Positions 59,581-64,000 of a stretch of DNA of 64,000 bases are shown in pieces. The notes beneath the pieces are model-generated. The model was not told the origin of the DNA. It did no database searches and saw nothing but the letters and a program-made list of their open reading frames with translations. The stretch is from assembly GCA_023038255.1 (NCBI GenBank), contig CP082927.1, positions 820,146-884,145 of the forward strand. The letters are read 5' to 3'. Each line of letters opens with the position of its first letter. The first letter of the stretch is position 1. This stretch comes from Candidatus Peribacteria bacterium. Lineage in GTDB: Bacteria > Patescibacteriota > Gracilibacteria > Peribacterales > Peribacteraceae. The translations under genes and the position numbers were made by a program.

Positions 59581-59683
59581 AATCCATCATTAAAAGATCA
59601 TCTTTCTCGTGAGCCGCAATCGCAATAACGTGCATACGGCTGCTTTAAAACATACGATAGAATCCTCCTCCCAGATTTCGCTA

Positions 59684-60319
59684 ATGCCCCTGACCCCCAT
59701 CACCGTCTCCGCAATGTTTCAATCTGTCGGTATTGTCTCCGGTTTCTTCCTGCCGATTGCCGTTCTCTTTCTCTTTGCGGTCCTTGTCATTCCGGGCTTG
59801 TCCCGCGCTGGTACGAAGCCGGAAACACTGGCAATGGCTGCGTACGGCTATCTGGCGGAATCACTGGGCATCATTCTCATGACCGCAGGCGGACTCCCTG
59901 CAGTACACGCAGTCGTCTCACACCAGATTCTTACAAGTAACACCTACCTCGGGCTCCTGCTGCTTTTCATTATTGGCGGCATCACGTACCTCTGGCATGA
60001 CTCCATGCTCCAGAAAGTCGACAGCATCTCAAAGGCAATTCCTGCAGCTCTCTTCTTCTACTCCTGGAAGTTTATCGGTCTCCTTGTTGCTCTCTTTGCC
60101 AGCTTGTCTTTCATTCTTGAGCTCCTCGTGGGCGCTAGCGGACAGACCTACGGCTGGTGGAACGTGCATCTGGTGATGCTCCTCTACGGACTCCTGCTGT
60201 GCTGGTTTACCGTTAAACCGCACACGCCGGCTGCTGTCGCACGCCCCACCCCTGTCCTGAAGCCCAGGACCGTGATTGCCTCAAAAGCCAAGAAGCCTGC
60301 AGCAAAGAAGGCTAAATAG
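59684..60319 (+). CDS. Polytopic membrane protein with lysine/alanine-rich tail
   Basis: The protein of 211 residues has about five membrane segments. A cytoplasmic tail rich in Lys/Ala/Pro (ending KAKKPAAKKAK) could bind nucleic acid or the ribosome. ATG 59684 is chosen (MPLTPITVSAMF); the frame from 59609 lacks a hydrophobic start. It sits between the cassette and rplA. No family recognised. Confidence 0.5.
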   Translation: MPLTPITVSAMFQSVGIVSGFFLPIAVLFLFAVLVIPGLSRAGTKPETLAMAAYGYLAESLGIILMTAGGLPAVHAVVSHQILTSNTYLGLLLLFIIGGITYLWHDSMLQKVDSISKAIPAALFFYSWKFIGLLVALFASLSFILELLVGASGQTYGWWNVHLVMLLYGLLLCWFTVKPHTPAAVARPTPVLKPRTVIASKAKKPAAKKAK

Positions 60320-60418
60320 GCATTTCTTGCATCTGTAAGCCTTTCTTGGCATACTGTGCGCACGTATTTGTGGGAGTCCGCTTTTGGCGAGACGCTGAAC
60401 CACATCCCCCCTCTTTTT

Positions 60419-61126
60419 ATGTCCAAGCAGACAGTACAGCCGCGCGTGAAAGTCCGTGGCAAAAAGTACCGCGAAGTTGCGGCTCTTGTTGATGCAACGA
60501 AGTTGTATTCCATGGAGGAAGCAACGGAACTTATCACAAAGCTCAACACTACCAAGTTCGATGCGACTGCAGAAGCACACGTCCGCATCAACGCAGACAC
60601 AACACAGGCTGACCAGCTTGTCCGCACCACAGTGAACCTGCCGCACGGAACCGGTAAGACCGTCCGCGTCGCAGCATTCGTTCCGGATGATCTGATTGAT
60701 GAAGCAAAGAAGGCAGGTGCAGAAATTGCAGGAAACGATGATCTCATTGCCGCTATCGAGGCAGGAGAAATCAACTTCGATGTCGCCATCGCCGTGCCAG
60801 CTATGATGAAAAACCTCGGTAAGATCGCCAAGTCTCTCGGACAGAAAGGTCTCATGCCGAACCCGAAGGCAGGAACGGTCACAGAGAACGTCGGAAAGAC
60901 GATCGAAGCACTCAAGAAAGGACGTATTGAATGTAAGATGGATAAGTTCGGCATCATCCACGTACCGTTCGGAAAAGTCAGCTTTGGTGGCAAGAAACTT
61001 GCAGAGAACCTCAAGGCTCTCATCGCCGGTATCGAGGAAGCTCGTCCGTCAGGAATCAAGAACACCTACATCATGACTCTGAACATTGCTCCGACCATGG
61101 GTCCGGGCGTGAAAATTCAGCTGTAA
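60419..61126 (+). CDS. rplA: Ribosomal protein uL1
   Basis: L1 of 235 residues: RGKKYREVAALVD, TAEAHVRINADTTQADQLVR, LPHGTGKTVRVAAF, GLMPNPKAGTV and KFGIIHVPFGKVSF. It binds 23S rRNA at the L1 stalk and often represses its own operon. The start at 60419 removes the unconserved N-terminal extension from 60356. A terminator follows. Confidence 0.96.
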   Translation: MSKQTVQPRVKVRGKKYREVAALVDATKLYSMEEATELITKLNTTKFDATAEAHVRINADTTQADQLVRTTVNLPHGTGKTVRVAAFVPDDLIDEAKKAGAEIAGNDDLIAAIEAGEINFDVAIAVPAMMKNLGKIAKSLGQKGLMPNPKAGTVTENVGKTIEALKKGRIECKMDKFGIIHVPFGKVSFGGKKLAENLKALIAGIEEARPSGIKNTYIMTLNIAPTMGPGVKIQL

Positions 61127-61148
61127 TGCAGTCACTCATAGTAATCTG

Positions 61149-61174
61149 AAACGGGGCTTCGGCCCCGTTTTTTG
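61149..61174 (+). terminator. Rho-independent terminator
   Basis: AACGGGGC and GCCCCGTT pair around TTCG, followed by a T run, 22 bp past the rplA stop. Confidence 0.95.
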
Positions 61175-61228
61175 TAATTTGCAATGCCACGGAAAGAGGG
61201 TATCTTTTTCCGTATTCCCCTTCATTCT

Positions 61229-61543
61229 ATGCCTTCTGAAATCCCGTCCGATGAAAGCACTGAAGCAGCTGCCTTCTATGCCGCTCGTCCAGAGCTCACT
61301 GTTGAACACACATTGGTGCACATTGGAGAAGCATACGGAAAGGCAGTGGAAGCGCAGGTACGGGAAACAATCAGACTCAATAATAGTGTTCCTGCAAATA
61401 TTGATGAAGTCATGGCAATGGTTGAAGGTGCCTGCAATGTCGTCTTTGCTACCCATTTTGCAGGACAGGCAGCTGTAGAAAAGAATCCAATAGTCGGTGA
61501 ACCTATTGATAGCCATCACTCCAGAGAGCTTGCAGCTGCGTAA
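61229..61543 (+). CDS. Small hypothetical protein
   Basis: The 104-residue acidic protein (MPSEIPSDESTEAAAFYAAR...) is soluble and mostly helical, with THFAGQAAVEKNP and a terminal HHSRELAAA. No family recognised. ATG 61184 in the same frame is less likely. Confidence 0.5.
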   Translation: MPSEIPSDESTEAAAFYAARPELTVEHTLVHIGEAYGKAVEAQVRETIRLNNSVPANIDEVMAMVEGACNVVFATHFAGQAAVEKNPIVGEPIDSHHSRELAAA

Positions 61544-61624
61544 TATTGTCTTTTGCGCGTCGCAATATTTCATACAGAAAAGCAGGGATAGACAAGAATA
61601 TTTGTCATAGTATGATGACACACA

Positions 61625-61981
61625 ATGCTCAATGCAGACTCCCCTGACGTGGCAGAAATAGATCCAGAACTTGCGAGACTGATGGCTATTGCCCATGAGA
61701 AAATAGATGCGCCGGAAGATCCTCAGCGTACTATCCGAAAGTTGATTTCCGCATCCTGGTTTTCAAAAATCCCTATCAAGCGGCAAACAGAGATGCTTCA
61801 GGGAACGCTCGAAGATCTTTTTCCAAATAGCACCAGACCAGACCCCACGATTGTCTTCAGGGCACTACCAACCACTGAAGTGACAGCAAGATCTCAGTTT
61901 GATCTACAGAAAAAACTGCGAAACGCACTGGGGGGTGACACCGCTGTCCGGCCTTTTGACGAACAAACGAAAGCTGATTGA
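61625..61981 (+). CDS. Small hypothetical protein
   Basis: The 118-residue protein (MLNADSPDVAEIDPELARLM...) is acidic, with several helices and a LEDLFPNSTRPDPTIVF stretch. TATGAT stands 8 bp before the ATG. No family recognised. Confidence 0.5.
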   Translation: MLNADSPDVAEIDPELARLMAIAHEKIDAPEDPQRTIRKLISASWFSKIPIKRQTEMLQGTLEDLFPNSTRPDPTIVFRALPTTEVTARSQFDLQKKLRNALGGDTAVRPFDEQTKAD

Positions 61982-62040
61982 TGGATTACAGAGCAGAGTA
62001 ACATCGCTAAGCTTCCTTTGATTTCTTTTCCACTTCTACA

Positions 62041-62235
62041 ATGCCATTCAAATCAATCGATAAAATAGATGGTTCAGATACAGGCTTAACGCTTGAAGAG
62101 ATTTTAACATATACAGAAAGAGCACGCGGACGTCAGTTTGTAGAACCCATGAGAAATGCGATGCAAAGTATTTCCAATATTTCTGCTCTCACAGTAGCCG
62201 AAATGATCGACATACTAGACAGATTGGCAAGATAG
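62041..62235 (+). CDS. Small hypothetical protein
   Basis: The 64-residue protein (MPFKSIDKIDGSDTGLTLEE...) is soluble and helical, ending IDILDRLAR. It is the third of three unknown small genes in a row on the plus strand. No family recognised. Confidence 0.45.
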   Translation: MPFKSIDKIDGSDTGLTLEEILTYTERARGRQFVEPMRNAMQSISNISALTVAEMIDILDRLAR

Positions 62236-62256
62236 GAATGTGCAGGAAGAATGAAT

Positions 62257-63219
62257 TTACCGACCGAACAGAATCTCCTTCGCCCCTGCAAACGTCTCCA
62301 CACGCACCAGCTTCTGACGCATGTCGGATGCACCATCAAATCCCTTCACATAGCTAGCCAGGTGCCGGCGCATTTCCAGCATCCCCTTCTGTTCTCCTTT
62401 GATTTTGACGGCAAGTTCGCAGTGCTCAAGGATCATCGGGATTTTTTCTTCAAATGTGCGTGGTGCAGAAGAGTCTGCCGAGCCTTTTCCGAGGGTCAGT
62501 GCATCGACAATATCGCGCATCACCCACGGATTTCCGAATGTCCCCCGTCCGACCATCACACCGTCGAGATTGCCGATTTTTTCCAGTGCATCTGCAGCAG
62601 AATACACATCACCATTGCCGATAACCGGGACCTTCACCGCTTTTTTGAGTTCGTAGATTTTCTCCCAGCGCGCCTTTCCCGTGAACTTATCCTGGAAGGT
62701 GCGACCGTGGATCGCAAATGCCTGTGCGCCTGCCTCTTCAAGTTTTTGGCAGAACGGAATCAGTGTTTCATCGGTGTCCCACCCGAGTCGCGTCTTCACG
62801 CTGACCGGAATCGAGACTACTTTCACGGTTGCCGCAACAAGCTCAGCAGCAAGTTCCGGCTTGCGGATGAGCGCGGCACCATGACACGAGGACACGACCT
62901 TTGCTGCAGGACAGCCCATATTGATATCGATACCATCCGCACCAGCCTGTTCAATGATTTTTGCCGCTTCGAGGAAATGATTCGGATCATGCCCGAACAC
63001 CTGCACAATGAACGGCCGCTCAATAGCGGGATCGAAGTCCATCATTTTCATTGTTTTCTTGCCACCGAACGCGAGCGCATCCGTGCTTAAAAATTCTGTG
63101 TATACCACAGTCTCCGGTGCGATTTTTTTGATGAGCTGACGGTACGATGCATCGGTCACACCCGCCATGGGGGCGAGGGCAACAATGGGGCGCGCGGCAG
63201 TGGACCAGGAAAACGCCAT
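62257..63219 (-). CDS. dusB: tRNA-dihydrouridine synthase
   Basis: Dus reduces uridine in the tRNA D-loop using FMN and NADPH. The 320-residue protein shows APMAGVTDASYRQL, the catalytic Cys in NMGCPAAKVV, VKTRLGW, AIHGRTFQDKFTGKA, IGNGDVYS and GRGTFGNPWV. ATG 63219 is preferred to 63309. Subfamily (DusA, B or C) is not certain; DusB is most common outside proteobacteria. Confidence 0.92.
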   Translation of the reverse strand: MAFSWSTAARPIVALAPMAGVTDASYRQLIKKIAPETVVYTEFLSTDALAFGGKKTMKMMDFDPAIERPFIVQVFGHDPNHFLEAAKIIEQAGADGIDINMGCPAAKVVSSCHGAALIRKPELAAELVAATVKVVSIPVSVKTRLGWDTDETLIPFCQKLEEAGAQAFAIHGRTFQDKFTGKARWEKIYELKKAVKVPVIGNGDVYSAADALEKIGNLDGVMVGRGTFGNPWVMRDIVDALTLGKGSADSSAPRTFEEKIPMILEHCELAVKIKGEQKGMLEMRRHLASYVKGFDGASDMRQKLVRVETFAGAKEILFGR

Positions 63220-63314
63220 GAGTGAAAGAAACACAATGTCTTTAAAATGCGAGCCAAAACACGGCTTTGCTCTCCAAGAATAGCGGAAAACTGCGTATCG
63301 TAGAAGCACTTTCC

Positions 63315-63701
63315 ATGCGTAAAGAAGCCCGTTTACCGGCCCTCGCTACTGCCGCCCTGTTCCTGTGGATGGTGACTGCGACCGATGCAGCCTTTGCACA
63401 GTTTCAGGAGGGGGTTGTGGTCAATGGAATCGGCGGATGCAATTTTACGACCGGCTACCTCAGTAGCGCCTGTATTCCGCAGTTTATCGGACATCTCATT
63501 ACCTTCGTGTACAGCTTTGTCGGAACATTTTTCGTCGTGAACGTGATGTACGCCGGCTATCAACTGGCCATCGCATACATTGGCGAAGGAGATAAAGGAG
63601 CTGGAAAAGAACGATTAAAATGGTCTATCGGAGGCCTGGTTGTGGCAACATGTACTTTTCTGATTCTTGATCTCGTCCTCTACGTCGTCCTCGGAACCTA
63701 A
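63315..63701 (+). CDS. T4SS-pilin-like protein
   Basis: The 128-residue protein has a signal peptide (ending AAFAQ), a Cys/Gly-rich loop and two membrane segments around YIGEGDKGAGKERLKW, the VirB2-like loop. It resembles the proteins at 10618 and 45685-47145. ATG 63315 is chosen over 63267. Confidence 0.75.
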   Translation: MRKEARLPALATAALFLWMVTATDAAFAQFQEGVVVNGIGGCNFTTGYLSSACIPQFIGHLITFVYSFVGTFFVVNVMYAGYQLAIAYIGEGDKGAGKERLKWSIGGLVVATCTFLILDLVLYVVLGT

Positions 63702-63733
63702 ACCTTAACCTCAATCTCATCCCTCCCACCCGT

Positions 63734-64000
63734 ATGGCTTCCAAGAAAAAGGCAGCAGACAACTTCACCTCCTTCCGCATCCTCGGAAAGCGGGCACAGG
63801 ATTTATTCCTCAAAGCAAAGGAGCTGAAAAAACGTGACACGGCGGGCGCGGAGCTGATGGATGTCGACGAACAGACCGGTGAACCCGATCTGACAGTTCG
63901 TTTCTCCCTGCTGAACATTGTGCAGGTGACGCTCATTATTCTCGCCATTGGCGTCGGCGCATGGATGCTTGTCATCATGCGCGACAAACTGATTCTCATG
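63734..64000 (+). CDS. Partial membrane protein, unknown (runs off window)
   Basis: The ATG at 63734 opens a frame of 89 residues to the edge, with a basic N terminus (MASKKKAADNF), an acidic stretch and the first membrane segment (LLNIVQVTLIILAIGVGAWML). The start would suit an AI-2E-family transporter, but this is only a guess. It follows the pilin-like gene by 32 bp and is probably co-transcribed. Confidence 0.4.
   Translation, partial: MASKKKAADNFTSFRILGKRAQDLFLKAKELKKRDTAGAELMDVDEQTGEPDLTVRFSLLNIVQVTLIILAIGVGAWMLVIMRDKLILM

Overview
The window is about 52% GC by eye and gene dense, with short intergenic gaps and no rRNA operon. Its content suggests a Candidate Phyla Radiation (Patescibacteria) genome, most like the Peregrinibacteria/Peribacteria. 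The pointers are a minimal housekeeping set, several unusually small or domain-split enzymes, a full peptidoglycan pathway, and dispersed VirB4 and T4SS-pilin-like genes typical of CPR surface systems. This placement is inference from gene content; no 16S gene is present.

Layout. 1-9.6 kb: the N-terminal nuclease part of DNA polymerase I, a solo glycogen-synthase C-domain, a solo riboflavin kinase, a MurE-like ligase, RNase HII, Lgt, a GT-C-type membrane protein, two GT4 glycosyltransferases and TsaD. 9.7-16 kb: a 190-bp dispersed structured repeat, a T4SS-pilin-like protein, a PRC-barrel protein, Prs, tRNA-Ile and an amber-interrupted pseudogene. 15.7-29.8 kb: RuvC, RecF, a Nudix hydrolase, bL33, TrxB, Gdh, tRNA-Leu, the MurL-MurD pair, GrpE, a DoxX-like protein, tRNA-Met with a duplicated 3' half, and small membrane proteins. 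30-36 kb: a membrane-anchored MurF-like ligase, a DegT-type aminotransferase, a DUF3052 protein and a FemX-like transferase in one overlapping operon, then an SH3b/deacetylase-like lipoprotein. 36-48 kb: ArgS, a VirB4-like ATPase, NrnA, Fmt, two tRNAs, a Pur-alpha-like protein, a candidate ncRNA, MetG, three pilin-like proteins, three tRNAs and TatD. 48-57 kb: tRNA-Lys, an Mrr-nSTAND3 defence-type protein, hydrolases, the second copy of the 190-bp repeat, an SDR and a GT4. 57-64 kb: RuvB, RplK, a heptamer-flanked four-helix-bundle cassette, RplA, small hypothetical genes, Dus and another pilin-like gene.

Three genome-scale signals stand out. (1) At least 19 short arrays with an exact 7-bp period, usually 3-5 units, lie between and inside genes. 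Inside MurD, FemX, ArgS and two glycosyltransferases they are in-frame insertions. Five inverted pairs occur, and one brackets a four-helix-bundle (23S rRNA intervening-sequence type) gene inserted between rplK and rplA. (2) Many genes have a TANNNT -10 box exactly 6 bp (range 5-10) before the start codon, which implies widespread leaderless transcription. (3) A near-identical 190-bp, hairpin-rich repeat occurs at 9.7 and 53.6 kb.

Metabolic themes are peptidoglycan synthesis (MurE-, MurD-, MurF-like ligases, MurL epimerase, FemX, Lgt), surface glycans (four glycosyltransferases), DNA repair (RuvB, RuvC, RecF, PolA nuclease, RNase HII) and translation (ArgS, MetG, Fmt, TsaD, Dus, L1, L11, L33, nine tRNAs). 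MurL next to MurD suggests D-Glu is made by epimerising the dipeptide rather than by free glutamate racemase.
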